The notes: generated by a model not told the origin, from the letters alone. A stretch of DNA of 64,000 bases from Pseudomonas sp. F(2018) (GCF_005508865.1 NZ_SCOM01000005.1:248001-312000); one strand, 5' to 3'. Counted from the stretch's first letter, positions 1-8,484 are shown. Numbers and translations are program-made.

Positions 1-435
1 CAGGATGATGTAGGTCATCGCCTGGGCGCGCGACATGCCGAGGGCGCGGGCCGCCTCGATCTCGCCGGGCGGCACGGCCTGGATGGCGCCGCGCAGTATT
101 TCGGCGATATAGGCGGCGGTGTGCATGGTCATGGTGATGACGGTGCACCAGTACGGGTCGCGCAGGTACGGCCACAGCGGGCCCTGGCGCACGGCGTCGA
201 ACTGGGCCAGGCCGTAGTAGACCAGGAACAGCTGCACCAGCAGCGGGGTGCCGCGGAAGAAGAAGATGTAGCCGTAGGGCAGGGCACGCACATACCAGTG
301 GCGCGAGGCGCGGGCGATGCCCATGGGCAGGGCGAGGATCAGCCCGGCGAGCACGGCGAAGGCCACCAGTTCGACGGTCAGGGCGGCGCCTTCGAGGAGC
401 TTGGGCAGGTACTTGTAGATCACTTCCCAGTTCAT
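1..435 (-). CDS. Amino acid ABC transporter permease, HisM type (3' end outside window)
   Basis: This is the N-terminal 145 residues of an inner-membrane permease of the polar amino acid (HisM/ArtM) family; the C-terminus lies beyond the window edge. It begins MNWEVIYKYLPKLLEG and carries hydrophobic helices and the cytoplasmic EAA loop (EAARALGMSRAQAM) that docks onto the ATPase. Its ATG overlaps the stop of the preceding permease gene (TGATG at 433-437), so the two are translationally coupled and probably form a heterodimeric channel. It is the last visible gene of a four-gene importer operon (ATPase, binding protein, two permeases). Confidence 0.93.
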   Translation of the reverse strand, partial: MNWEVIYKYLPKLLEGAALTVELVAFAVLAGLILALPMGIARASRHWYVRALPYGYIFFFRGTPLLVQLFLVYYGLAQFDAVRQGPLWPYLRDPYWCTVITMTMHTAAYIAEILRGAIQAVPPGEIEAARALGMSRAQAMTYIIL

Positions 436-1127
436 CAGGTGCTCCGGATGAAGCCGCGGCTGGCGCGCTTCTCGAGGAAGTGCATGCCGATCATGGCGAT
501 GACGGTCAGGCCGAGGTAGATGAAGGCGGCGACCATATAGAAGGTGAAGGCCTGTTTGCTGGAGGTCACGGCGATCTGCGAGCGGCGCATGATTTCTTCC
601 AGGCCGATGACCGAGACCAGCGCGGTGTCCTTCATCAGGATCATGAACAGGTTGCCCAGGCCGGGCAGGGCGATGCGCCACATCTGCGGCAGGATCAGCT
701 TCCAGAGAATGCGTGCCTTGGACAGGCCGAGGGCCATGCCGGCCTCGCGGTGGCCCTTGGGAATCGCCAGGATGGCGCCGCGGAACACTTCTGTGGCGTA
801 GGCGCCGAAGCACAGGCCGAGGGCGATGGTGCCGGCGGCGAAGGGATTCAGCTCCAGGCTGCCGACGCCGAGGAGCTCGCCGAGCGCGGCGAGGCCCTGG
901 ACGGTGCCGAAATAGATCAGCAGGACCCAGAGCAGCTCGGGAATGCCGCGGACGATGGTCGAATAGGTACCGCCAAGCCATTGCAGGGGCTTGTGCGAGG
1001 AAGTCTTGGCCAGAGCGCCGAGCAGTCCGAGCACCAGGCCGAGGGCCAGGGCGGACAGGGCCAGCTGGATGGTCACCAGCGTGCCGGCGGCGAGGGCGGG
1101 GCCGAAGCCGTGCAGATCGAGGGTCAT
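435..1127 (-). CDS. Amino acid ABC transporter permease, HisQ type
   Basis: This 230-residue inner-membrane permease of the HisQ/ArtQ family would form the translocation channel with the overlapping HisM-type partner. Hydrophobic helices cover roughly residues 13-40, 58-85, 97-115 and 185-215. The EAA loop is visible at about 128-138 (EAGMALGLSKA), with the typical preceding GAILAIPKGHR. Length is normal for the family. It lies 55 nt downstream of the binding-protein gene, separated from it by a strong GC hairpin. The substrate is inferred from the binding protein and the ArgR-type operator to be a basic amino acid. Confidence 0.94.
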   Translation of the reverse strand: MTLDLHGFGPALAAGTLVTIQLALSALALGLVLGLLGALAKTSSHKPLQWLGGTYSTIVRGIPELLWVLLIYFGTVQGLAALGELLGVGSLELNPFAAGTIALGLCFGAYATEVFRGAILAIPKGHREAGMALGLSKARILWKLILPQMWRIALPGLGNLFMILMKDTALVSVIGLEEIMRRSQIAVTSSKQAFTFYMVAAFIYLGLTVIAMIGMHFLEKRASRGFIRST

Positions 1128-1149
1128 GGGAGGCTACTGCAGAATGACG

Positions 1150-1171
1150 GCCGCCGCCCGAGGGCGGCGGC
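1150..1171 (-). other. Intercistronic GC hairpin between binding protein and permease genes
   Basis: A perfect 10-bp inverted repeat (GCCGCCGCCC / GGGCGGCGGC, 2-nt centre) lies in the 55-nt gap after the binding-protein stop codon. No T-run follows, so it is not a classical terminator. Such stem-loops commonly stabilise the 3' end of the abundant binding-protein message relative to the permease message; that role is inferred here. Confidence 0.6.
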
Positions 1172-1182
1172 GGTCGGACGCA

Positions 1183-1935
1183 TCAGTAGATGCTGAACGG
1201 GAAGTACTTGTCGTTGATCTGCTTGTAGGTGCCGTCTTCGACGATGGCCTTCAGCGCGGTGTTCAGCTTCTCGCGCAGCGGGTCGCCCTTGCGCACGGCG
1301 ATGGCGATCTTGTCGTTGTCGAACACCGGCTCGCCCTTGAACTCGAAGTCCTTGCCGGCGTCGCTCTTCAGCCATTCCCAGTTGACGAACTTGTCGGCCA
1401 GCACGCCATCGAGGCGGCCCGAGGACAGGTCGAGGTAGGCGTTTTCCTGGGTGTCGTACAGCTTGATCTCGACGGTGTCGGCCAGGTTGTCTTCCAGCCA
1501 GGTACCGGCGATGGTGGCGCGCTGGGCACCGATGACCTTGCCTTTCAGGCTGGCCTTGTCGGCCTTCAGGTCGCTGCTTTTCGGGGCGATGAACTGCAGC
1601 TTGTTGGTGTAGTAGGCGTCGGTGAAATCGACGGCCTGCTTGCGCTCCTCGGTGATCGACATGGAGGCGGCGAGGAAGTCGAACTTCTTGGCGTTCAGGG
1701 CCGGGATGATGCCGTCCCAGTCGGAGGTGACCACTTCGCACTCGGCGCCCATCTTGGCGCACAGGGCCTGGGCGATTTCCACGTCGAAGCCGCCGACCTT
1801 GCCGCTGGCGTCGATCAGGTTGAAGGGTGGGTAGGCGCCTTCGGTGCCGATCTTCAGTTTGTCCGCGGCGACTGCCTGGGCGCCGAAGGCCAGGGTGGCG
1901 ACGGCGGCCAGCAGGATCTTCTTATAGTTCTGCAT
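1183..1935 (-). CDS. Periplasmic basic amino acid-binding protein of ABC importer
   Basis: This is a 250-residue solute-binding protein family 3 member (HisJ/ArgT/AotJ-like) that captures an amino acid in the periplasm for the adjacent permeases. A signal peptide covers about residues 1-23 (hydrophobic LLAAVATLAFGAQAVA, cleavage near AVA/AD). The mature start KLKIGTEGAYPPFN and the ligand-contact region SMSITEERKQAVDFT are characteristic of lysine/arginine/ornithine binders. It lies 13 nt downstream of the ATPase gene in the same operon. Basic amino acid specificity is inferred from family motifs and the upstream ArgR-like operator. Confidence 0.93.
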   Translation of the reverse strand: MQNYKKILLAAVATLAFGAQAVAADKLKIGTEGAYPPFNLIDASGKVGGFDVEIAQALCAKMGAECEVVTSDWDGIIPALNAKKFDFLAASMSITEERKQAVDFTDAYYTNKLQFIAPKSSDLKADKASLKGKVIGAQRATIAGTWLEDNLADTVEIKLYDTQENAYLDLSSGRLDGVLADKFVNWEWLKSDAGKDFEFKGEPVFDNDKIAIAVRKGDPLREKLNTALKAIVEDGTYKQINDKYFPFSIY

Positions 1936-1948
1936 GCGTGTTGCTCCG

Positions 1949-2722
1949 TTAGTGATTGCTGGACATGAATTGTTTACAGCGTGCCGATTGCGGGTTGGTG
2001 AAGACCTGCTCGGGCGACCCCTGCTCCTCTACCAGGCCCTGGTGAAGGAATACCACTTCGCTGGACACCTGGCGGGCGAAATTCATCTCGTGGGTGACCA
2101 GCAGCATGGTGCGGCCTTCATCGGCGAGCGCGCGGATCACGTTAAGCACTTCCTGTACCATTTCCGGGTCGAGGGCCGAAGTCGGCTCGTCGAACAGGAT
2201 CACCTTGGGCTGCATGGCCAGGGTGCGGGCGATGGCGGCGCGTTGCTGCTGACCGCCGGAGAGCTGGTTCGGGTAGGCGTGGCGCTTGTCGGCGATGCCG
2301 ACCTTGGCCAGCAGCGCCTCGGCCACCTCGGTGGCCTCGGCACGGCTCTGGCCGAGCACGCGACGGGGAGCCTCGATGATGTTGTCGAGGATGGTCATGT
2401 GCGGCCACAGGTTGAAATTCTGGAACACGAAGCCGATCTCGCTGCGCAGGCGATTGATCTGCTTGTTGTCGGCGGCGATCAGGTCGCCGTTCTTCGCGGC
2501 CTTCAGCTTGAGCTCTTCACCGGCCACCAGGATCTGGCCCTGGTGCGGGTTCTCCAGCAGGTTGATGCAGCGCAGGAAGGTCGATTTGCCGGACCCGGAG
2601 GAGCCGAGGATGGAGATCACGTCGCCGTCGCGGGCGGTCAGCGAGATGCCCTTGAGCACTTCGAGTTCGCCGTAGCGTTTGTGCAGGTTGCGGATTTCCA
2701 GCGCGGGCGTTGCCTCGGCCAT
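1949..2722 (-). CDS. Amino acid ABC transporter ATP-binding protein (HisP type)
   Basis: This 257-residue cytoplasmic ATPase drives the importer encoded downstream. Visible motifs are Walker A (GSSGSGKST, residues 40-48), the signature LSGGQQQR, Walker B with D-loop (VILFDEPTSALDPE) and the switch histidine in LLVTHEMNFA. It is the first gene of the minus-strand operon, followed by the binding protein and two permeases. The region upstream carries two 21-bp-spaced TGTCGC repeats that match the Pseudomonas ArgR operator. Confidence 0.95.
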   Translation of the reverse strand: MAEATPALEIRNLHKRYGELEVLKGISLTARDGDVISILGSSGSGKSTFLRCINLLENPHQGQILVAGEELKLKAAKNGDLIAADNKQINRLRSEIGFVFQNFNLWPHMTILDNIIEAPRRVLGQSRAEATEVAEALLAKVGIADKRHAYPNQLSGGQQQRAAIARTLAMQPKVILFDEPTSALDPEMVQEVLNVIRALADEGRTMLLVTHEMNFARQVSSEVVFLHQGLVEEQGSPEQVFTNPQSARCKQFMSSNH

Positions 2723-2851
2723 GGGGTGTCCTCTTGTTATGCGGATGCGCTCCGGCTGCTGGCCGCCTTCCTAGCGTGCGGCTGAACCTAGCATAGCGTC
2801 GACGGAGCGCCAAGCCGGGTGCCGGCCCCACCAACCGTGGTCGTGGCGCGG

Positions 2852-2888
2852 TGTCGCATCATGACAGTTGTGTGTCGCGCCCAAACAA
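2852..2888. promoter_or_regulatory. Putative ArgR operator (two direct half-sites)
   Basis: TGTCGC occurs at 2852-2857 and 2873-2878, exactly 21 bp apart. The second copy is followed after 8 nt by AA (2887-2888); the first by AG at the same offset. The P. aeruginosa ArgR half-site is TGTCGC-N8-AA-N5, arranged as a direct repeat of 21 bp, so the geometry fits. The site lies 130 bp upstream of the importer ATPase start. Regulation by arginine is therefore inferred. Confidence 0.7.
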
Positions 2889-3071
2889 AAACGCCGGGGA
2901 GCCGTCTTGGTTGTCGCTCGCGACGTGGCGGGATAGCGGAGACCAAAGCCTGATGCACTGACCGGGTTGCGTTCGTTCCGGGGGCCGGCCGGCGCGGGCG
3001 CGCAGTGTACTGGAGCACCCCGGCCGGGTGAAGGGCGCGGCGCTGGCGAATGGCCAGGGTGGGGCGCTTCT

Positions 3072-3080
3072 TGCTAGAGT
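3072..3080 (+). promoter_or_regulatory. Candidate extended -10 for the CHASE2 cyclase operon
   Basis: TGC followed by TAGAGT resembles an extended -10 element and lies 58 nt upstream of the cyclase ATG. No good -35 hexamer is present at the standard distance, so the call is weak. Confidence 0.3.
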
Positions 3081-3137
3081 CTGCGCAGCTCCCCAGGGGA
3101 TCGGGTCGAGCTCGACCAATCTCCAGGGAGTTGCTTC

Positions 3138-4979
3138 ATGTCGCAGGCGCCGCAGTCATCCAGGGCCTTTCGGGCCAGCCTCTGGCTGGTCTGCGCCCTG
3201 GTCCTGCTGCTGGTGCCGCTGCTGCACCTGTGGACCCCGGTGCAGCGCTGGAGCAACGTCCATGGCGACTGGCTGATCCGCCAGCGCGCCGCACTGCAGA
3301 CGCCCGACCCGCGTATCGTCGTGGTCGACATCGATGACACCAGCCTGCAGGCCCTGGTCGGCGAGGCCGGCAAGTGGCCCTGGCCGCGCTCGGTGCATGC
3401 CGAGCTGCTGGAGCACCTGCTGGCGCGGAAGGCCGAGGCGGTGGTGTTCGACGTGCTGTTCAGCGAGGCCGACCGCTTCCACCCCGATGCCGATGCCTAC
3501 TTCGGCGAGGTGCTGGCCGGCAGCGACAGGGTCTACCTGGCCGCCCTGCAGCAGCAGGCCAGCGACCCGGCCAAGGCGCCGTTTCTGGCTTCCTACCCAC
3601 CGACCACCGGCCTGCTGCCGGGCGGCGACCCGCAGCAGCGCGGCGTGCTGTTGCTGCCTCGTGCCATCGACCCCGCGCACTGGAAGACCGGCACCATCAA
3701 CTTCACCCAGGACGCCGATGGCGTCGGCCGCCGTTACGACATCTATAGGCGCTTCGGCGACTGGCGCATGCCCTCGCTGCCGGCGCGGGTGGCGCAGGAC
3801 CGCGGCGTAGTGCTGCCGGCCGCCGACAGCTTCCTGCTCGACTGGCGCAGCGACGCGCGGGTGCCCTATCCGCGCATCCCCTTCGCCGCGGCTCTGGCCC
3901 AGGCGCGTGGCGAGGTCGGCCAGCTGCCCGCCGACTACTTCGCCGGCAAGATCGTGGTGATCGGCACCACCGCCGCCGGCCTCTACGACCTGCGCCGTAC
4001 TCCGCTGGACGATCTCTACCCGGCGGTGTTCATTCTCGCCACCGGCATCGACAACCTGCTCAACGGCCAGCGGCTGCAGGCGGCGCCGGCCTGGTCCATG
4101 GCGCTGCTGGGCATCGCCCTGCTGCTCGGCCTGCAGCTCCTGCTGCTGCGCGAGCGCCTGCTGCCGGCCAGCCTGCTGACCCTGGGCTCCAGCCTGGCGC
4201 TGCTGCTCGGCTCCTATCTATTGGTGCTGCAGGGCGTGCTGCTCAACGTGCTGCCCAGCCTGCTGGCGCTGTGGCTGCTGCTGGCCCTGGCCCTGGCGGT
4301 GTTCTACCGGCGGCGGCGCCAGCAGCTGTCCAACACCATCAGCATGTTCAGCCGCTTCCTCGACCCCCAGGTGGTGGCCCAGCTGGTGGCGCGCGAGGAC
4401 CCGCAGGCGCTGCTGAGCAGCCGCGAGTGCCAGCTCACCGTGCTGTTCTCGGATATCCGCAACTTCACCACCATGTCCGAGCGCCATAGCGCCCAGGAGA
4501 TCATGCAGATCCTGGAGAACTACTTCGGCGGCCAGGTGGATGTGTTGTTCAAGCACCGCGCGACCCTCGACAAGTTCATCGGCGACGCCATCATGGCCTT
4601 CTGGGGCGCGCCGCAGGATAACCCCAACCAGGCGGTGGACGCCGTCAACGCGGCGCTGGAGATGATCGACAACGTCGAGCGCTACCGGCGCGACTTCGAT
4701 CACCCGGACTTCGACATCGGCATCGGCCTGCACACCGGACCGGCGGTGGTCGGCATGGTCGGGACCAGCAAGCGCTATGACTACACTGCCATTGGCGACA
4801 CGGTGAATCTGGCCAGCCGCATCGAGGGACTGACCAAGGGCCGCGCGCGCTTGCTGGTATCGGCCGCCACCAGGCAGGCCTGCGGCGATGCCTTCGACTT
4901 CGTGCCCCACGGCGATTTCCAGGTGAAAGGCCGTGTCGAGCCGGTGACCCTCTTCGAACCCAGGAGAAAGACGCTATGA
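3138..4979 (+). CDS. CHASE2-domain adenylate cyclase (class III)
   Basis: This is a 613-residue membrane-bound cyclase. An N-terminal transmembrane helix (about 14-33) is followed by a periplasmic CHASE2 sensor (about 40-310), then several C-terminal membrane helices (about 320-390) and a cytoplasmic class III catalytic domain (about 430-600). The metal-binding aspartates are present (D439 in FSDIRNF, D483 in IGDAIMAF), as are the ATP-selecting pair K479/D548 and the transition-state residues N557 and R561. ATP to cAMP activity is therefore expected. Its stop overlaps the SH3 gene (ATGA), and the next gene is an M48 protease lipoprotein, suggesting an envelope-sensing operon. The sensed signal is unknown. 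Confidence 0.92.
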   Translation: MSQAPQSSRAFRASLWLVCALVLLLVPLLHLWTPVQRWSNVHGDWLIRQRAALQTPDPRIVVVDIDDTSLQALVGEAGKWPWPRSVHAELLEHLLARKAEAVVFDVLFSEADRFHPDADAYFGEVLAGSDRVYLAALQQQASDPAKAPFLASYPPTTGLLPGGDPQQRGVLLLPRAIDPAHWKTGTINFTQDADGVGRRYDIYRRFGDWRMPSLPARVAQDRGVVLPAADSFLLDWRSDARVPYPRIPFAAALAQARGEVGQLPADYFAGKIVVIGTTAAGLYDLRRTPLDDLYPAVFILATGIDNLLNGQRLQAAPAWSMALLGIALLLGLQLLLLRERLLPASLLTLGSSLALLLGSYLLVLQGVLLNVLPSLLALWLLLALALAVFYRRRRQQLSNTISMFSRFLDPQVVAQLVAREDPQALLSSRECQLTVLFSDIRNFTTMSERHSAQEIMQILENYFGGQVDVLFKHRATLDKFIGDAIMAFWGAPQDNPNQAVDAVNAALEMIDNVERYRRDFDHPDFDIGIGLHTGPAVVGMVGTSKRYDYTAIGDTVNLASRIEGLTKGRARLLVSAATRQACGDAFDFVPHGDFQVKGRVEPVTLFEPRRKTL

Positions 4980-5479
4980 GAAGTACCCTTACCGCTGCCC
5001 TGCTGATTCTGGCGGGCTGGCTGGGCAGCGCCGTGGCGCTGGCCGAAGTGCGCAGCGGCATCACCGTCGAGGCCACCGCGTTGCGCGATGGCGGCGCGGC
5101 CAGTGCCGCCGTGCTGCAACAGCTGCCGGCGCAGACCCGGGTGAGCATCCTCAAGCGCCAGGGCGGCTGGTACCAGGTGCAGACCGGCGCCGGCCAGCAA
5201 GGCTGGGTGGCGCTGCTGGCGGTGCGTTTCGACAAGTCCGCCGGCGCCAAGGGCGGCAATATCGGCTCGCTGCTGGAAGGCAGTACCGCGGTGGAGCCGG
5301 CCAGTGGCGTGGCCACCGGCGTGCGTGGCATCAGTGACGACCAGGTCGGCGGCGCTGGCGGCGGCTCCGGCAGCCTGTCCCTGCAGCAGCTCGACCGCTA
5401 TGCGGTGACCCCGGGCAGCGCCCGCGCCTTCGCCCAGCAGGGCGGCCTGCGCAGCCAGTCCATCGCCTATCCCCAGTGA
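4976..5479 (+). CDS. Exported SH3-domain protein
   Basis: This is a 167-residue exported protein with a signal peptide (about 1-23, ending SAVALA) and one bacterial SH3 domain (about 24-85), including the typical GGWYQVQT and GWVALLAV strands. The remainder is a glycine/serine-rich tail. Bacterial SH3 domains usually bind peptidoglycan or peptides. The gene overlaps the cyclase stop by 4 nt and is followed 14 nt later by the M48 protease, so the three are probably co-transcribed. Its molecular role is not known; an accessory to the CHASE2 sensor is possible but unproven. Confidence 0.85.
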   Translation: MRSTLTAALLILAGWLGSAVALAEVRSGITVEATALRDGGAASAAVLQQLPAQTRVSILKRQGGWYQVQTGAGQQGWVALLAVRFDKSAGAKGGNIGSLLEGSTAVEPASGVATGVRGISDDQVGGAGGGSGSLSLQQLDRYAVTPGSARAFAQQGGLRSQSIAYPQ

Positions 5480-5493
5480 GCCGGAGTCGAGCC

Positions 5494-6393
5494 ATGCACA
5501 AGATTCTTTGCCGTACCGCCCTGCTCGCCGCCATCTGCGCCGCGCTGCCCGCCTGCGAGAGCCTGCAGGCCCTGGAGGGCGTGCAGATCCAGGGTGTCGA
5601 CCTGTCGCCCCTGGCCAGCGCCGGGCGCAACCTCAGCGACATGGGCGAGAAGACCCAGGACGAAGAGCTGGTGATCGGTGCCAGCACCGCCGAGCTGCTG
5701 CTCAAGCAGGCGCCGCTGCTGGATAACGCCGGCGTACAGGCCTACGTCAATCAGGTCGGTCGCTGGGTCGCCCTGAACAGCGAACGTCCCGATCTGCCCT
5801 GGCGCTTCGGCGTGCTCGACAGCAGCGTGGTCGGCGCCTATGCGGCGCCCGGCGGCTACGTGTTCATCACCAGCGGCATGCTGGTGCAGATGAACAGCGA
5901 GGCCGAGCTGGCGGGCGTGCTGGCCCACGAGGTGGCGCACGTGGTGCAGAAGCACCACCTGGACGCGATCAAGCAGAAGGCCGGTGCCGGCCTGCTGGCC
6001 AACGTCTCGCGCTTCGCCCTGCAGGCCAGCCAGGCTAGCTCCAGTGCCCCGGCCAGCAGCGATGCGGTCTCCACCCAGAAGTTCGACCAGCTGGTGACCA
6101 ACCTCTATACCCGTGGCCTGGATCGCGGTGACGAATACGAGGCGGACGAGATGGGCGCGGTGATCGCCGCCCGCGCCGGCTACGACCCCTACGGCCTGGC
6201 CAACGTGCTGCAGGGCCTGGGCACCATGAAGCAGGACGATGCCACCCTGGTGACCTTCCTCAAGGTGCACCCGAACATCGGCGACCGCCTGAAGCAGCTG
6301 GAACCCACCTACCTGTATCTGGACAAGGCCGCCGCCGGCGGCAGCCAACAGACCCTGGAACCGCGCTACCAGAAGGCGCTGTCGGCCAAGTGA
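5494..6393 (+). CDS. M48-family metalloprotease lipoprotein
   Basis: This is a 299-residue lipoprotein. The signal ends in a lipobox (LPAC, Cys21), which anchors it to a membrane on the periplasmic side. The zinc-protease motif HEVAH is at 145-149, with a downstream third-ligand region EYEAD (about 214-218), as in the LoiP/YcaL/BepA group. The ATG at 5494 is chosen over an upstream GTG because GGAG lies at the right distance. It is the third gene of the cyclase-SH3-protease unit and is followed by a terminator. Family members take part in outer-membrane protein quality control; the substrate here is unknown. Confidence 0.88.
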   Translation: MHKILCRTALLAAICAALPACESLQALEGVQIQGVDLSPLASAGRNLSDMGEKTQDEELVIGASTAELLLKQAPLLDNAGVQAYVNQVGRWVALNSERPDLPWRFGVLDSSVVGAYAAPGGYVFITSGMLVQMNSEAELAGVLAHEVAHVVQKHHLDAIKQKAGAGLLANVSRFALQASQASSSAPASSDAVSTQKFDQLVTNLYTRGLDRGDEYEADEMGAVIAARAGYDPYGLANVLQGLGTMKQDDATLVTFLKVHPNIGDRLKQLEPTYLYLDKAAAGGSQQTLEPRYQKALSAK

Positions 6394-6401
6394 GCATGAA
6401 C

Positions 6402-6428
6402 AAGGGCGGCCATGAGCCGCCCCTTTTT
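6402..6428 (+). terminator. Rho-independent terminator after the M48 gene
   Basis: GGGCGGC / GCCGCCC with a CATGA loop is followed by CTTTTT. It ends the cyclase operon and abuts the stop codon of the convergent HD-GYP gene. Confidence 0.8.
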
Positions 6429-8374
6429 CAGTGCTGGTGCTTGTCGCAGGGTTCGTAGTCGCAGACGTGATGGGCATACGCCGGCGCACCGGCCTGGGGC
6501 GCCACGGGTGCCGCCAGGGCGGGCGTCTGCGTCGGGTTGAGGTAGCAGCGCGAGTCGATGAACACCTTGACCAGATCGCCGTCCAGCAGGCCGCTCTTCA
6601 CTTCGGCCTGGAGGATGTCGAGGGCATGCTCCACCGGCACCGCCGGCTTGTACGGGCGGTCCGAGGCGGTCAGGGCGTCGTAGATATCGCAGATGGTCAT
6701 GATCCGCGAGCCGCAGGGAATCTGCTCGCCGGCCAGGCCCTTGGGATAACCGCTGCCATCGAGCTTCTCGTGGTGCGCCGCGGCAATTTCCGGGATGCCC
6801 TGCAGGGCAGGGGTCCAGGGGATCAGCTTGAGGAAGTCGCGGGTGTGCACCACGTGGCGCTCGATCTCCGCGCGCTCCTCCTGGGTCAGGCTGCCGCGGC
6901 GGATGGCCAGGGCGCAGAACTCGCTCTCCGAGAGCAGGCCGATCAGGCTGTCGTCGTGGCTCTTCACCACATGGCCCTGGATCTCCTGCAGGTGGTGGAA
7001 GTCGCCCTCGGTCAGCACGCTCGGCTCGTTGGCCTTGAGGATGTCGCGCAGGTACTGGTCCAGGCGCTCGCACTCCATGGCCAGCTCGGTCTCCCACTGC
7101 AGGCGCAGCTGCTCGTCCAGCGCGCCGTACTGCCGGTAGGCCTGCAGCATGCGGCGCAGGGTCTGGTTCTGCAGGCTCTCCTTGGCCAGTGCCACCCGGT
7201 AGCGCAGGTTGTCGATCACCGGCTCCGGCAGCTTCTTGGCCTTGGTCAGCACGTGCTCGCGCACACCGACCTTGCCGAAGTCATGCAGCAGCGCCGCGTA
7301 GCGCAGCTCGCGCAGGCTCTCGTCGCCCAGTGCCTGGTTGCGCAGGTGCGCCTGCGGCGCCATGGGCAACTGGCGGGCGAGGGCGATGCACAGGTCGGCG
7401 ACGCGGAACGAGTGACCGGCTGAGGTCGGATCGCGCTGTTCGATGGCGAACACCGAGGCCTGGACGAAGCCGTCGAACAACTGGCTGATGTCGTCCAGCA
7501 ACTGGCGGTTCTCGATGGCCACCGCGGCCTGGCTGGCCAGGGCGCGCAGCGAGGCGGCCATCACCTCATCGAAGGCGATCACCGTGCCCTGGGCGTTCTG
7601 GCAGTTGATGAACTCCAGCACCCCGACCACCTCGTGGCGATGGTTGAGCATGGGAATGGCCAGCAGCGACATGGTGCGGTAGCCCACCTGCATGTCGAAC
7701 GAGCGGTTGAAGCGGTAGGGCGCGTCGCTGGGAATGGCGTAGGCATCGGCGATGTTCAGCTCGGTGCTGGTCAGCGCCACGTAGCCGGCGATCGAGGCCT
7801 TGGTCAGCGGCATGCGCTGTTCCTGGAAGCGGGTCGGCATCGAGCTGTTCTGGGTCAGCTTGAACAGCAGCTGCGGCTGCTCGCCCTTCTTGTCCACCAG
7901 GAACAGCGAGGCGGCGTCGCTGTTGGACAGGCGCCGGCCCTCGGTGAGGATCTTGCTCAGCAGGCGCTCCAGGTCCTTCTCGGCGGACAGGGCGAGGCCG
8001 ACGTCGACCAGCTTCTGCAGGTCGCCATCCTTGTTTTGCAGGGCGGCGGCCAGTTGGTCGGTCTTCTGCTTGAGGCGGAACTGTTCGGCGGCGAAACCGA
8101 GCAGGGCGATCAGCTCGTCCTCGCTGGCGGCGGACGGCAGCGGCAGTACCCCGGTCGGCGCATCGAAGGCCACCAGGCTGGCGCCGCAGGCCTGCCAGGC
8201 GCTCAGGTCATCGGCGCGCAGCAGGCTGGCATCCAGCAGCAGCACTTCCAGGCCCGCCTGCACCTCGTCGGCGCGCGCCACGCTGCGCAATGTCACGCCC
8301 GCGCGGCCGAGGCGGGTATGCAGGCTGGAATCGGCAAAGAGTGGGCTATGCCCCACCGTAAAACTGGCTGTCAT
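6428..8374 (-). CDS. GAF / HD-GYP cyclic-di-GMP phosphodiesterase
   Basis: This is a 648-residue cytoplasmic protein. An N-terminal receiver-like region (about 1-100) is followed by a GAF sensor (about 125-290) and an HD-GYP domain (about 305-600). HDFGK is near 364 and HHEKLDGSGYP near 534, so metal and substrate motifs are present and c-di-GMP hydrolysis is expected. About 105 mostly helical residues (about 384-490) are inserted between these two motifs, which lie about 60 residues apart in compact homologues such as the one at 48064. The C-terminus ends in a Cys/His-rich tail (HHVCDYEPCDKHQH). The ATG at 8374 is preferred to the adjacent GTG. It is convergent with the cyclase operon. Confidence 0.88.
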   Translation of the reverse strand: MTASFTVGHSPLFADSSLHTRLGRAGVTLRSVARADEVQAGLEVLLLDASLLRADDLSAWQACGASLVAFDAPTGVLPLPSAASEDELIALLGFAAEQFRLKQKTDQLAAALQNKDGDLQKLVDVGLALSAEKDLERLLSKILTEGRRLSNSDAASLFLVDKKGEQPQLLFKLTQNSSMPTRFQEQRMPLTKASIAGYVALTSTELNIADAYAIPSDAPYRFNRSFDMQVGYRTMSLLAIPMLNHRHEVVGVLEFINCQNAQGTVIAFDEVMAASLRALASQAAVAIENRQLLDDISQLFDGFVQASVFAIEQRDPTSAGHSFRVADLCIALARQLPMAPQAHLRNQALGDESLRELRYAALLHDFGKVGVREHVLTKAKKLPEPVIDNLRYRVALAKESLQNQTLRRMLQAYRQYGALDEQLRLQWETELAMECERLDQYLRDILKANEPSVLTEGDFHHLQEIQGHVVKSHDDSLIGLLSESEFCALAIRRGSLTQEERAEIERHVVHTRDFLKLIPWTPALQGIPEIAAAHHEKLDGSGYPKGLAGEQIPCGSRIMTICDIYDALTASDRPYKPAVPVEHALDILQAEVKSGLLDGDLVKVFIDSRCYLNPTQTPALAAPVAPQAGAPAYAHHVCDYEPCDKHQH

Positions 8375-8484
8375 CACTGATTACCCTCGGCGGCGCGCCG
8401 ACTCGGACGGGAGTAACGCTCGTCTGAGTATTGCACCGGTGGCGAGGGGCTACCAGATAGGCGACGGTTGGCCCGCGCCCCGGT

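Larger units (their letters stand above)
2723..3137. other. Divergent intergenic region, ABC importer / CHASE2 cyclase
   Basis: This is a 415-bp non-coding stretch between divergently transcribed units. It holds the ArgR-type operator at 2852-2888 and a possible extended -10 (TGCTAGAGT, 3072-3080) for the cyclase gene. The rest is GC-rich with no convincing ORF on either strand; the short ORFs there have no ribosome-binding site or recognisable product. Confidence 0.6.
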
